From positions 1,342,700-1,406,699 of the forward strand of contig NZ_CP011382.1 in the NCBI RefSeq assembly GCF_000734895.2: a stretch of 64,000 bases of DNA, written 5' to 3'. The first letter of the stretch is position 1. Each line of letters begins with the position of its first letter. Below, piece after piece: positions 53,877 to 63,534 of the stretch. This DNA comes from Calothrix sp. 336/3 (GTDB taxonomy: Bacteria > Cyanobacteriota > Cyanobacteriia > Cyanobacteriales > Nostocaceae). Made by a program: the position numbers and the translations under genes. The notes beneath the pieces were generated by a model that made no database searches, was not told the DNA's origin, and was given only the letters and a program-made list of their open reading frames with translations.

Positions 53877-56555
53877 ATGTCAGGGGGCAATCAGCAGGAT
53901 AGAATACATCATTTTTTGCTGGTACAAGATCAGCAGGGGAAGCGGAATATTCTTCTTCAGGATACAACCTATTCCCTAGGAAGGGATTCCAGAAACGCGA
54001 TCGTTCTCCATTCCCGTTCTGTATCCCGACAACACGCAATCCTGCTGCGTGTACCTCTTACCGATAGTGATCAGTATGGTTTTCGGGTAATTGATGGTAG
54101 TTTTAAGGGGAAGCGCAGCACTAATGGTGTATACGTCAATGGCAACAAATGCTTCTCCCATAACCTTCAGCATGGAGATGTAATTGAGTTTGGCAATAAT
54201 CATGTCAAAGCCAGATATTATGCTGTTGCCAACCTCCCAGAAGAGATGCTGGCTAATCCCTTCGAGATGGAAAACATCTCAGAGTTTCTGTTTGAACAAG
54301 GGAGTGGAGCAAATCCCTTTGAAACCCTGATTGTCGAAGATGAAAGTTTGGAAGGAGCAAGTGAAGTTGCCCTCGCTCGTTTAGCATCTTTCCCCGAATT
54401 GATTCCCAATCCCATTATCGAGATGGATGTGGAAGGTAATATTACTTACCTCAATCCCGCCGCGACCCTGAAGTTTCCGAATTTACGTCAAGCAGGTAAA
54501 GACCACCCAATTTTAAGCGGACTCTCGAAGGTAGTCAAAAGTAATCGAGAAAGTTCCTTTGTCCGTGAAGTCCAGGTGGGGACAGAAGTTTTTGAACAGT
54601 CAATTCATTACCTTTTAGAAAGCGACTTAATTAGAACATTTATTACTGGTGATATTACTGAAAAGAAGAAAGCAGAAGCGGAACTGCAACAGCGCGATCG
54701 CCTACTGCAAGCGGTGGCAGAATCTGCTAATTACTTCTTGACGGAAATGAATTATGAAACCGCAGTCCATCAGGCTTTAGCATCCGTGGGAGAGGCGGCG
54801 ATCGCTGACCGTGCCTACCTCTTTGAAAATCATCCCCACCCCGTCACTGGGGAAATAGCGATGAGCATGAGGTATGAATGGACACAAGGGCAAACCTCCC
54901 AACCGGGCTGGCAAAATCAAGTTTATCAAACCATGGGTTTAGGACGTTGGTATGATGTCTTAACCAACGGTCACTCCATCAATGGAATTGTGAGTAGTTT
55001 TCCTGAGGTGGAAAGAGAACTTCTAGAACGTGACGGAATTAAATCTCTTCTCCTAGTTCCCCTGCGCATTGAAGAGGAATTTTGGGGTTTCCTAGGTTTA
55101 GCTGATTGTACCCAAGCACGTTTGTGGTCAAGCCATGAAGAATCTACCCTACTAACCATGGCAGCCAGTATAAGTGGGGCACGTCAACGCCAACAAGTAG
55201 AGGCAATGATTCGTTATCAAGCCCTCCATGATATGTTAACCGGGCTACCCAACCGCATATTATTTAACGAGCAACTGCATAAAGCTTTACCCAACGCTAC
55301 TCGTAATGGTGAAAGTTTAGCGGTGATGTTCCTAGACTTAGATCGGTTTAAAACAATTAATGATACCCTCGGACATACCTTAGGTGATCAACTACTCCAA
55401 GGGGTATCCCATAGACTCAAGGAATGCTTACGAGCTGGTGATACCATTGCTCGCTGGGGTGGTGATGAATTTACAATTTTGATACCGAGAGTCAGCCATT
55501 TAGATGAAGTGATTCAAGTTGCTCGGAGAATTTTACAATCTCTAGAAACAACATTTTATTTAGATGGCAATGAACTCTATGTGAGTGCCAGTTTAGGCAT
55601 TGCCCTACTAGATGAATATAGCCCAGATGCTGAAACATTAATTCAACACGCAGATGCGGCTTTATATCATGCTAAGGATGAGGGCAGAAATAATTACCAA
55701 TTTTACACAACTTCCCTCGGTAGCAAAGCTCCCGAACTATTGAGTTTAGAAAAGAGCTTACGTCATGCTATCGAAAGAGATGAGTTTATTCTTTACTACC
55801 AACCACGTATCAGCATTGCAGATCGCAAAATCATTGGTGTAGAAGCACTTCTGCGATGGCAGCATCCAGAAATGGGACTTGTTGCACCCAATATATTTAT
55901 TAGTTTGGCAGAGGAAACGGGCTTAATTATCCCCATCGGGGAATGGGCTTTACGCACAGCTTGTAAACAAAACAAAGCATGGCAAGATGCGGGGATGCCT
56001 TACATTACCATGGCAGTTAATCTTTCTCCGAAGCAATTTAGGCAACCAAATTTAGTGGAGACGGTAGCCAAAATTCTCACGGAAACAGGTTTAGAGCCTC
56101 GTTATTTAGAATTAGAAATTACGGAAACTACAGCGATTGAAGATTTAGAATTTACCCAGAAAATTCTCCAAGAATTAGAATTAATGGGGGTTTCCTTGGC
56201 AATTGATGACTTTGGTACTGGACATTCTTCCCTATCTCGTCTTCAGTTCTTACCCTTACATAATCTCAAAATCGATGCTTCTTTTATTCATAACTTAACT
56301 AAGGATGATAAAGTTGCCCATATTATTAAGGCAATTGTCACCTTAGGACAAAGTTTAGGCTTAAGACTGACAGCTGAGGGTGTGGAAAAAGAAGAAGAAC
56401 TAGAGTTTCTGCAATCGATTAATTGTGAAGATGTCCAAGGTTTTCTATTCTATCGACCACTTTCACCAGAACACGCCACCAATATTTTAAAATTGAAGGC
56501 AGAAGAATTACCTGTGGAAAAGATTTCTCAGATGTGTGCATCTCCGGATATTTAA
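53877..56555 (+). CDS. FHA-PAS-GAF-GGDEF-EAL protein (cyclic di-GMP turnover)
   Basis: The 892-residue soluble signalling protein begins with an FHA domain (about 15-120; YSLGRDSRNAIVLHSRSVSRQHAILL, STNGVYVNG). A PAS-like segment (180-270) and a GAF domain (about 285-450; YLFENHPHPVTG) follow. The GGDEF domain has an intact RWGGDEF (528-532) and an inhibitory RxxD site (519-522). The EAL domain has EALLR (from 656), AVNLSPKQF, ELEITET and IDDFGTGHSS. Both enzymatic motifs look intact, so it could make and degrade c-di-GMP. FHA suggests control by a Ser/Thr kinase. The ATG at 53877 (GAGG upstream) is preferred to a GTG at 53832. Confidence 0.9.
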   Translation: MSGGNQQDRIHHFLLVQDQQGKRNILLQDTTYSLGRDSRNAIVLHSRSVSRQHAILLRVPLTDSDQYGFRVIDGSFKGKRSTNGVYVNGNKCFSHNLQHGDVIEFGNNHVKARYYAVANLPEEMLANPFEMENISEFLFEQGSGANPFETLIVEDESLEGASEVALARLASFPELIPNPIIEMDVEGNITYLNPAATLKFPNLRQAGKDHPILSGLSKVVKSNRESSFVREVQVGTEVFEQSIHYLLESDLIRTFITGDITEKKKAEAELQQRDRLLQAVAESANYFLTEMNYETAVHQALASVGEAAIADRAYLFENHPHPVTGEIAMSMRYEWTQGQTSQPGWQNQVYQTMGLGRWYDVLTNGHSINGIVSSFPEVERELLERDGIKSLLLVPLRIEEEFWGFLGLADCTQARLWSSHEESTLLTMAASISGARQRQQVEAMIRYQALHDMLTGLPNRILFNEQLHKALPNATRNGESLAVMFLDLDRFKTINDTLGHTLGDQLLQGVSHRLKECLRAGDTIARWGGDEFTILIPRVSHLDEVIQVARRILQSLETTFYLDGNELYVSASLGIALLDEYSPDAETLIQHADAALYHAKDEGRNNYQFYTTSLGSKAPELLSLEKSLRHAIERDEFILYYQPRISIADRKIIGVEALLRWQHPEMGLVAPNIFISLAEETGLIIPIGEWALRTACKQNKAWQDAGMPYITMAVNLSPKQFRQPNLVETVAKILTETGLEPRYLELEITETTAIEDLEFTQKILQELELMGVSLAIDDFGTGHSSLSRLQFLPLHNLKIDASFIHNLTKDDKVAHIIKAIVTLGQSLGLRLTAEGVEKEEELEFLQSINCEDVQGFLFYRPLSPEHATNILKLKAEELPVEKISQMCASPDI

Positions 56556-57784
56556 TGCAGAATTAACCAAATTTTAAAGCCGATGGCGCTAATGCCGGCA
56601 CTGATGGGAATTGTGACTAACCATGCTGTGGCAATTCCTTGCAAGGTTTGGACTTTGATGGCTTTGTAATTTTGCACTAAGCCAATTCCCACAACCCCCC
56701 CCACAAGCGCATGGGAGGTGGAAAGGGGTAAACCGATACGGGAGGCTAGAAGAATAGTTGTGGCGGTTGCGAGTTCCGCACAGAAACCTGCACTTGGTTG
56801 GAGAGGAATGATATTTTCACCGATGGTGGAGATAACTTTTTTACCCAAAATGGCTAATCCGGCGACGATACCCACACCACCAGTTACGAGAATCCACAGG
56901 GGTATTGTTAGGTGATTCAGGGGTACTGTGTGGGTGTTATGGATATAGATAATGGCTGCGAGGGGGGCGATCGCGTTGCCAACATCATTGGAACCGTGGG
57001 CAAAAGCTACAAAACAGGCGCTGAGTAGTTGTAGTTTACCAAAGAGATGCTCTACGGGGTTGGCATTTTGATGTTCCACCTGCCGCCAACCATAAACTGT
57101 TAACCCGATCACAGCAATACTACCTACCAACAGGGGAATATCGTGGGCAGGTAGTTGCACACCGAGTTTTACTAGTAATAAATCTGTCAGGGGTTGGGTG
57201 ACTGCTGGCAGTGCAATTACTCCAAAGATGCTGAGAATTGCCGCACTTAACCAGGGAATCCACTCATTTAACTGGATAATTTGCTGTTTTTGTTCCAGAA
57301 TCCACCAGCGAATTTGACTGTAAATTACAGCCGCGATCGCCCCACTAATTAAGGGTGTCACCAGCCAACCGATGGTAATTTTGCCAATGGATAACCAATC
57401 TACCCCCTGAATCCCGATCGCCACCCAACTAAAACCCGCGATCGCTCCCACCACTGCATGGGAAGAAGATACTGGCAATCCCCAGAAGGTGGCAATTTGC
57501 AGCCACAAACCACAGCTAAGTAAAACTGTCACCATCCCCGCAACCAGAATTTCCGGTGTATCGACAAAGAATTCTGGATTAACAATTTTCGTGGCTAATG
57601 TCTGGGATACCTCATGCCCAAATAAGACAGCACCTGTAAACTCTAAGATGCCCGCAATTACCAGCGCTTGCCTCAAAGTTACTGCCTTAGAACCGACGGA
57701 AGTCCCCATCGCATTGGCAACATCATTAGCACCCAGGTTAAAAGCCAGGTAAAAAGCTAAAAGTATGGCGATCGCAATAAACAT
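56552..57784 (-). CDS. PiT-family inorganic phosphate transporter
   Basis: The 410-residue membrane protein has the twin PiT signatures NLGANDVANAMGTSVGSKAV near the start and FAHGSNDVGNAIAPLAAI in the second half, with about ten membrane helices. It is a low-affinity phosphate (or metal-phosphate) symporter. Its stop overlaps the stop of the c-di-GMP gene by 4 bp (convergent). No PhoU/DUF47-type gene is adjacent; the divergent neighbour is a two-helix membrane protein. Confidence 0.92.
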   Translation of the reverse strand: MFIAIAILLAFYLAFNLGANDVANAMGTSVGSKAVTLRQALVIAGILEFTGAVLFGHEVSQTLATKIVNPEFFVDTPEILVAGMVTVLLSCGLWLQIATFWGLPVSSSHAVVGAIAGFSWVAIGIQGVDWLSIGKITIGWLVTPLISGAIAAVIYSQIRWWILEQKQQIIQLNEWIPWLSAAILSIFGVIALPAVTQPLTDLLLVKLGVQLPAHDIPLLVGSIAVIGLTVYGWRQVEHQNANPVEHLFGKLQLLSACFVAFAHGSNDVGNAIAPLAAIIYIHNTHTVPLNHLTIPLWILVTGGVGIVAGLAILGKKVISTIGENIIPLQPSAGFCAELATATTILLASRIGLPLSTSHALVGGVVGIGLVQNYKAIKVQTLQGIATAWLVTIPISAGISAIGFKIWLILH

Positions 57785-57922
57785 TTCTACACAAAACTTT
57801 CATTACTGATAATCCACAGTCTAATAGCCACCAACAAAACTTGCTACTCAAAACTTTTATCTCCAGTAAAAATCCTTAGGATATAATACGGAAAAACTAT
57901 TTTTGCCGAGGCTCTGAAGACT

Positions 57923-58642
57923 GTGCATGAGGATTTACAGGGACTAGAACTTGGTCGTAAAGAGTTACAAAGATTAACTAGTTTACCAGTTGAGGATGAG
58001 TTAATCATCATTACCCATCCGTTAAAACAAATCAGCAGAAAATTCATTCATCAAGCTCAAGGAGCAGAGGGTGCAACTGTTATTTTTCTCGGATTAAGTT
58101 TCTTCGCTGGGAGCTATATAATTTCTGATGTCATTATCAGGCTATTTGCCCTTTCTGGCATCATCCACCCGTTCCTCGGATTTATTTTACTCTTAATAGT
58201 TTCTGGTGCAATCGGGCAATTAATGCTCTATTTACTTTGGAAACATAGACGGAAACAATTACAAATGAATATGTCTTACTCTTTGAAAATTCTCCTCAAA
58301 GATGTTGAGAGATATAATGCTATTATCAAAGCCATAGAAATTAGTGACCAAATTGAAGCAGCTGGAAATATTGGTGTCAGTATTCAGGATAGGGATAAAG
58401 TTCTGGAAGCATTAAAAATGACCAGAGAAGATTTAGTCAGAGCCTTAAAAACTGAGAGAATATTACGGGAAAATCAGAAATTTATTGTTAGTAATACTGA
58501 CTTATTTGCTAGTAACTTAGCTACACTAACCGCTATGCAAGCCAGTGAACAAACCAATGAACATGGCAGATTGCTGAATGAGGCTTTACAAATTGCCTTA
58601 GATGTGCAGACGGAAATGAGGCGATTGCAGCAACAAGGGTAG
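57923..58642 (+). CDS. Hypothetical two-helix membrane protein
   Basis: The 239-residue protein (GTG start) has two adjacent membrane helices (about 52-75 and 85-110; ATVIFLGLSFFAGSYIISDVII and GFILLLIVSGAIGQLMLYLLW) followed by a basic HRRKQ and a long helical, probably coiled-coil C-terminal half. It is not recognised. It is divergent from the PiT transporter (138 bp apart), which could mean shared regulation. Confidence 0.6.
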   Translation: MHEDLQGLELGRKELQRLTSLPVEDELIIITHPLKQISRKFIHQAQGAEGATVIFLGLSFFAGSYIISDVIIRLFALSGIIHPFLGFILLLIVSGAIGQLMLYLLWKHRRKQLQMNMSYSLKILLKDVERYNAIIKAIEISDQIEAAGNIGVSIQDRDKVLEALKMTREDLVRALKTERILRENQKFIVSNTDLFASNLATLTAMQASEQTNEHGRLLNEALQIALDVQTEMRRLQQQG

Positions 58643-58668
58643 GCTGAGATTGCAGCTAAATTGTATAA

Positions 58669-58757
58669 GTTAGCAAAGCTCTCCCGTTAGCAAAGCTCTC
58701 CCGTTAGCAAAGCTCTCCCGAAGGGAGCAGGGAGCAGGGAGCAGGGAGCAGGGAGCA
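58669..58757. repeat. 17-bp x3 and GGGAGCA x5 tandem repeats
   Basis: GTTAGCAAAGCTCTCCC occurs three times head to tail (58669-58719), then GAA, then GGGAGCA five times (58723-58757). It lies between the hypothetical membrane protein and the CocE-type hydrolase. Confidence 0.9.
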
Positions 58758-58929
58758 GGAGGCTATATCGCGTCTCTACTTACTCATTACTCATCACTCA
58801 TTACTCATAAATTAATCCAGCCTAATGGATGATGGGAAAAAATACCCTTTTCCCCTTCCTCAGCCTATAATCGATGTGGTTTGACCAGGCTACCAGTTAT
58901 ATCCCTAAGTTTAGAGTTCATTTTTATAC

Positions 58930-60579
58930 ATGATGTTACCAGTTATGCCGAAGCAAACAGCATCGATGCTGACGCGGGACGGTGTGCGTTTAGATGCTGA
59001 TATCTATCGTCCTGATACTGAAGGTGAGTTCCCCGTATTGCTAATGCGTCAACCCTATGGCAGGGCGATCGCCTCCACAGTTGTCTATGCTCATCCGACG
59101 TGGTATGCAGCACATGGCTATATTGTTGTTGTGCAAGATGTCCGGGGTAGGGGTAGCTCTGAGGGGGAGTTTAAAGCCTTTTCCCAGGAAATCAATGATG
59201 GTGAAGATACGATTAACTGGGTAGCAAATTTACCTGGTAGTAATGGCAATGTGGGAATGTATGGTTTTTCCTACCAAGGTATGACCCAGCTTTATGCTGC
59301 CGCTAGTAAACATCCTGCCCTGAAAACCATTTGTCCGGCGATGGTTGGTTATGATTTATACACTGACTGGGCATACGAAGGTGGTGCATTTTGCTACCAA
59401 ACAAATTTAGCTTGGGCAATTCAGTTAGCGACAGAAACAGCCAAACGCCAGGGAGATGAGCGGGTATATCAAGCCTTATTTACAGCTTCCCGTAACTTAC
59501 CCATCCACAATCCCGAACTTCTCAAAACCTTTGCCCCAGAATCCTTTTATCATGAGTGGTTGCACCATTACCAACCTGATGGATACTGGGAAAATATCTC
59601 ACCACGCAAGCTTCTCCAAGATGTGGATTTACCGATGTTCCATGTCGGTGGTTGGTTCGATACTTACCTCCGGGGAACCCTGAATTTATACCGAGATATG
59701 GCGGCACGTAGTCGCTATCGGCAGCAAATTTTAGTTGGTCCTTGGGCGCATCTCCCCTGGGGGCGAAAAGTTGGAGAAGTGGACTTTGGAGAACAAGCCA
59801 TGAGTCCCGTCGATAAGATGCAGCTTTGCTGGTTTGAGCAATATCTCAAGGGGGTAAATACAGGTTTATTTGAGACACCCCCGGTATGGCTATTTGAAAT
59901 GGGTACTAATTTTTGGCAAGGCTTTTCCAGCTTTCCTTCAGAAAATCAAAAAACGTTTTACTTGTCAAGTAGTGGACTGGCGGGAATGCGGGAAGACGAA
60001 GGCAAGTTAACCATATTTTTGCCTGATAGCAGCACCAGTGATGTGATTGTTCACGACCCCTGGCGACCAGTACTAGCCTTGGGTGGTCATGCTGCCATCC
60101 CTGCTGGTGTTTTTGAGCGATCGCACTTAGATTGCCGTAGTGATGTTTTAACTTATACTACGGAACCATTAAAGGCAGATTATTATTTAGCGGGGGAAGT
60201 GGCGGTAGAAGTCTATGCCAGTGCTGACCATCCCAGCTTTGATATCTGCGCTGTGGTTTCAGAATTATTACCAGATGGCAGAGTATACAACATTACTCAG
60301 GGATATGTAAATTGCCAGGATGGAACAACAAATATGGCTCGGAAAATTTCTCTACAAAGTACCTGTGTGAGAATTGCCAAAGGTCATGCATTACGCTTAA
60401 GTTTAAGTGCATCTTGTTTTCCAGCCTATGGGGTGAATCCTGGGAAGGGTGGTAATTGTCATGGGGTACGTGGGATGGATGCTCAGGTAATTACTTTAAC
60501 TGTGAATAGTGGTAAGAATTCCCTGTCACGATTGCTGTTACCGATTGTTGCTTTCTCTGAAGAGGTGCAAGGGTTTTGA
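58930..60579 (+). CDS. CocE/NonD-family hydrolase (X-Pro dipeptidyl-peptidase-like)
   Basis: This serine hydrolase acts on esters or amides (cocaine esterase, glutaryl acylase, X-Pro peptidase relatives). The 549-residue protein has an alpha/beta-hydrolase core with the oxyanion segment MRQPYGRA, VVVQDVRGRGSSEGEF and nucleophile Ser114 in GMYGFSYQGMTQ. A C-terminal jelly-roll domain (about 330-549) contains VIVHDPWRPV and LTYTTEPLKADYYLAG. No signal peptide is seen. The substrate is unknown. cphA2 lies 261 bp downstream, probably independently transcribed. Confidence 0.88.
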   Translation: MMLPVMPKQTASMLTRDGVRLDADIYRPDTEGEFPVLLMRQPYGRAIASTVVYAHPTWYAAHGYIVVVQDVRGRGSSEGEFKAFSQEINDGEDTINWVANLPGSNGNVGMYGFSYQGMTQLYAAASKHPALKTICPAMVGYDLYTDWAYEGGAFCYQTNLAWAIQLATETAKRQGDERVYQALFTASRNLPIHNPELLKTFAPESFYHEWLHHYQPDGYWENISPRKLLQDVDLPMFHVGGWFDTYLRGTLNLYRDMAARSRYRQQILVGPWAHLPWGRKVGEVDFGEQAMSPVDKMQLCWFEQYLKGVNTGLFETPPVWLFEMGTNFWQGFSSFPSENQKTFYLSSSGLAGMREDEGKLTIFLPDSSTSDVIVHDPWRPVLALGGHAAIPAGVFERSHLDCRSDVLTYTTEPLKADYYLAGEVAVEVYASADHPSFDICAVVSELLPDGRVYNITQGYVNCQDGTTNMARKISLQSTCVRIAKGHALRLSLSASCFPAYGVNPGKGGNCHGVRGMDAQVITLTVNSGKNSLSRLLLPIVAFSEEVQGF

Positions 60580-60840
60580 AATTGAAAATAGTAGTCAGAT
60601 TATCAGCTTTTTTAGGTTATTTAATGACAGAATCAACCGCAGTTCTACTGAAGGGAATATTCTGAATATTTGATAATTCATGAGTATCTTCACAGAATAT
60701 TTGACCGTGGTAGTATAAAATGGCTATTGTTCAAGGGTGAACTTTATTTTATAGGATAAATGAGGACTTACATCCAGACAGAATCAGATAGAAAGTATTT
60801 TCGGTGATTTTCGGTGATGTCTAGCTAAAGGTATAGCTCA

Positions 60841-62790
60841 ATGCTCAAAAATATCAATCAGGAAAGTCTACGAGTAAATGCGAGAAAAACTGATGCTTTT
60901 GATATTTTCAACTTTAAGTATTATATCGGTGCTAATCCTTACTTAAATACTGCCGCAGTGGTATTTAATTTCGCCTTAACTGAATATTGGCAACCCTTAG
61001 AGATTGAAGACTATGTGGCAATAATTAGCGATCGCTATCCTCAGATTGCGAATAAAAGCTATGATTCCTATGCAGATATATTTGCCCAAACAGTATGTGA
61101 AGTTGGCAAATTAGCCATGGATTTACATTACTGCGATCGCCGTCAGGCAGCTCCTTCAGAGCATCGCCACAGTATCAAACCCTATCCTACCTATAACAAA
61201 ATTGCCGTCCAAACCCTACACACCACCACGACTCGTGCAGTAATTTACTGTGTCTGGGATTGGTTTGAAGCGATGAATCAAGACGAGCAAATTAATATTG
61301 GCGAACAAATTCAGATTTTGCAAAATAAATTCCGCCAATCTGTTTATGGTGGTCCCACTAATTATGCCCTTTTAAGAGCCGCAAACCACAAAAATATCCC
61401 CACATCCTATCTTTGGGAAGAGGGAGTCACTCAGTATGGTTACGGTAAAAAACAAGTACGAGGTACAGCTACAACTTTTGATTGTGATAGTCATTTAGAT
61501 TCTGATTTCACCACTCGCAAAGATGACTGTAAAGAGTTCTTAAAAACCCTCGGATTTCCCGTTCCCGAAGGAGAAATTGTCACATCTTTGAGAAAAGCTT
61601 TTACCGTTGCCACAAATATTGGTTATCCTGTCGCTATCAAACCCGTTGTCGGACATAAAGGGATTGGTGTCACCGCAGATATTCAAGATTCCTATGAATT
61701 GGAAAATGCTTTTGATCGAGCAGTTGATGCAATTCCCACAAAAGCACCCATCCATGTGATTGTGGAAAAAAGTTTCCCAGGTAAAGATTTCCGTTTATTA
61801 TGTGTCAATGGCAAATTTGTTGCCGCTTGTGAACGACATCCCGCTTCCGTCATTGGGGATGGTTATTTAACAATTGATGAGTTAATTGATCAAGAAAATC
61901 GTCAAGCTGCTCGCGCAGATACTCCCACATCACCGATGAGTAAAATTAAGCGTGATGATGCCATGGAAATCTATTTAGAACAGCAGGGATTATCTTTAGA
62001 TAGTGTAGTTGCCAAAGACAAAAAAATCTATTTACGGAAAGTTGCGAATCTTTCTGCTGGGGGGGTAAGTATTAATGCTACAGATATTATTCACCCTGAT
62101 AATATCATTTTAGCCCAGGATATTGCCCAACATTTTCGTTTAACTTGCTTGGGAATTGATGTGATTACAGAAAATCTCAGTGAGTCATGGAAAAATGGGA
62201 AATTAGCAATTTTAGAGATTAATGCTGCACCAGGTATTTTGATGCATCTCAATCCTGCTATTGGTGAAAGTATTGATGTTCCCTCCCAGATTCTCGAAAC
62301 TTTCTTTACTTCCAGTTATGATGCCAGAATCCCAATTATTACGTGTAATCATCTTTCTGTAGATGAACTGCAAAAAATAATTGACTATTTATTATCAAAA
62401 AATCCTGCTATGACAATTGGTGGAGTTTGTCAGGGTGGGATTGTAATTAACCAGTTTCAGAAAAATTTGCATCCTGACTACAATACAAATGTGCAAACCC
62501 TACTACGTCATCCCCGACTAGATTTATTGATTGCAGAGTATACAGGAGATATTCTCGAAAAGGATGGAATGTTTTACTGCGGGAGTAATTTGGTTATCTT
62601 GCAGGAACCAACGGAAATCGAAATGATACTAAAGCGGGATATTTTTGAAGATTCCACAGTTATCATCAAGCAGGGAGATAATATTTCCATTCAAAGCCGT
62701 GATTCTATTCAAGAATCTAGCGTGACGGAAGAAGAACCATTTATTCAGATATGCTGTCAGGAAATTGAGAAGATTTTGCCAGAGTATTAA
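60841..62790 (+). CDS. cphA2: Cyanophycin synthetase type 2 (CphA2)
   Basis: CphA2 is the short cyanophycin synthetase described in N2-fixing cyanobacteria; it polymerises beta-Asp-Arg dipeptides with one ATP site. The 649-residue protein has the N domain, then the ATP-grasp domain (about 215-480; YGYGKKQVRGTATTFD, GYPVAIKPVVGHKGIGVT, FRLLCVNGKFVAACER, ILEINAAPGILMHL). A shortened MurE-like remnant follows (IPIITCNH in place of the GTNGKTT P-loop; LRHPRLDLLIAEYTGDILEKDG). CphA1 is about 900 residues with two ATP sites. This supports CphA2 rather than CphA1, consistent with a heterocyst-former. Confidence 0.85.
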   Translation: MLKNINQESLRVNARKTDAFDIFNFKYYIGANPYLNTAAVVFNFALTEYWQPLEIEDYVAIISDRYPQIANKSYDSYADIFAQTVCEVGKLAMDLHYCDRRQAAPSEHRHSIKPYPTYNKIAVQTLHTTTTRAVIYCVWDWFEAMNQDEQINIGEQIQILQNKFRQSVYGGPTNYALLRAANHKNIPTSYLWEEGVTQYGYGKKQVRGTATTFDCDSHLDSDFTTRKDDCKEFLKTLGFPVPEGEIVTSLRKAFTVATNIGYPVAIKPVVGHKGIGVTADIQDSYELENAFDRAVDAIPTKAPIHVIVEKSFPGKDFRLLCVNGKFVAACERHPASVIGDGYLTIDELIDQENRQAARADTPTSPMSKIKRDDAMEIYLEQQGLSLDSVVAKDKKIYLRKVANLSAGGVSINATDIIHPDNIILAQDIAQHFRLTCLGIDVITENLSESWKNGKLAILEINAAPGILMHLNPAIGESIDVPSQILETFFTSSYDARIPIITCNHLSVDELQKIIDYLLSKNPAMTIGGVCQGGIVINQFQKNLHPDYNTNVQTLLRHPRLDLLIAEYTGDILEKDGMFYCGSNLVILQEPTEIEMILKRDIFEDSTVIIKQGDNISIQSRDSIQESSVTEEEPFIQICCQEIEKILPEY

Positions 62791-62809
62791 TCATCGCATT
62801 TTCCCAAGC

Positions 62810-62848
62810 TAATACACCCCCTCTGTCGCGTACCTTCGCAAGGAGAGG
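62810..62848 (+). terminator. Possible terminator/REP hairpin after cphA2
   Basis: CCCTCT and AGAGGG enclose a loop with TACCTTCGCAAGG, followed by TCAATTTTG. It lies about 25 bp after the cphA2 stop. The T tract is weak; it may simply be a repeat. Confidence 0.35.
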
Positions 62849-62947
62849 GTCAATTTTGTATCTCACTCCTTCTGGGAAAGACTATAACATCGGAGTCTAT
62901 TATTTAATTTTGCCATTCTTTCTTACCTGAAATTATCAGCTTGGCAA

Positions 62948-63400
62948 TTATTTTTCTTCCCAAAATTTCTGCGTCAACAACAAATCTATATCTTCTAAGA
63001 ATGGAAAAACATCGGGAAAATAAATATCAGGATAACCATCCCTAACATTGGTTAATGCCATTTCATAACTTTTTGGTAATATTTCCTCAATGAAATTCTT
63101 CAAGCTCGGTGAATCTTCTAATTCAATTTGTAAATTCTGGCGAAAGTTTCTAATTTCAATTTCCCAACCTCGATAACAGTCAGACATGGGTACATAACAA
63201 CGTTTTAATAAATGTTCTAATAAAGGTATCAAAAATCTACGGACTGTTTTACGCTGACTTTTCCCCAAAGATTCTATTTCCTCGATTAAATTTACCCAGT
63301 CTAAATCCTCTGTATTTCTAGCTTTTAAATTGTTGATAGTATCCTCAATCCAGAGGGCAAAATCTTCCTCGTAGAGAATTTTTTTGTGCGATTTAGTCAT
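62948..63400 (-). CDS. DUF29 family protein
   Basis: The 150-residue helical soluble protein has the family pattern YEEDFALWIEDTINNLKARNTEDLDWVNLIEEIESLGKSQRKTVRRFLIPLLEHLLK and a C-terminal PEVFPF-like segment (YFPDVFPFLEDIDLLL). It is very common in multiple copies in filamentous cyanobacteria. The function is unknown. Confidence 0.85.
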   Translation of the reverse strand: MTKSHKKILYEEDFALWIEDTINNLKARNTEDLDWVNLIEEIESLGKSQRKTVRRFLIPLLEHLLKRCYVPMSDCYRGWEIEIRNFRQNLQIELEDSPSLKNFIEEILPKSYEMALTNVRDGYPDIYFPDVFPFLEDIDLLLTQKFWEEK

Positions 63401-63486
63401 GGTTTTATCCCCATTTCCCTTATTCCATTCTAATGATAGTATTCTTAATTCTCCATAAAACTTGCCGAAGAACCAAATAAATTAAT

Positions 63487-63508
63487 AAAAAACCACCTCT
63501 AAGGTGGA
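63487..63508 (-). terminator. Rho-independent terminator of the DUF1823 gene
   Basis: The perfect stem CCACCT / AGGTGG (63493-63507) is followed, on the minus strand, by TTTTTTATT. It lies 27 bp after the DUF1823 stop. Confidence 0.8.
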
Positions 63509-63534
63509 TAAAACAATACAATTATCTACTCTTA

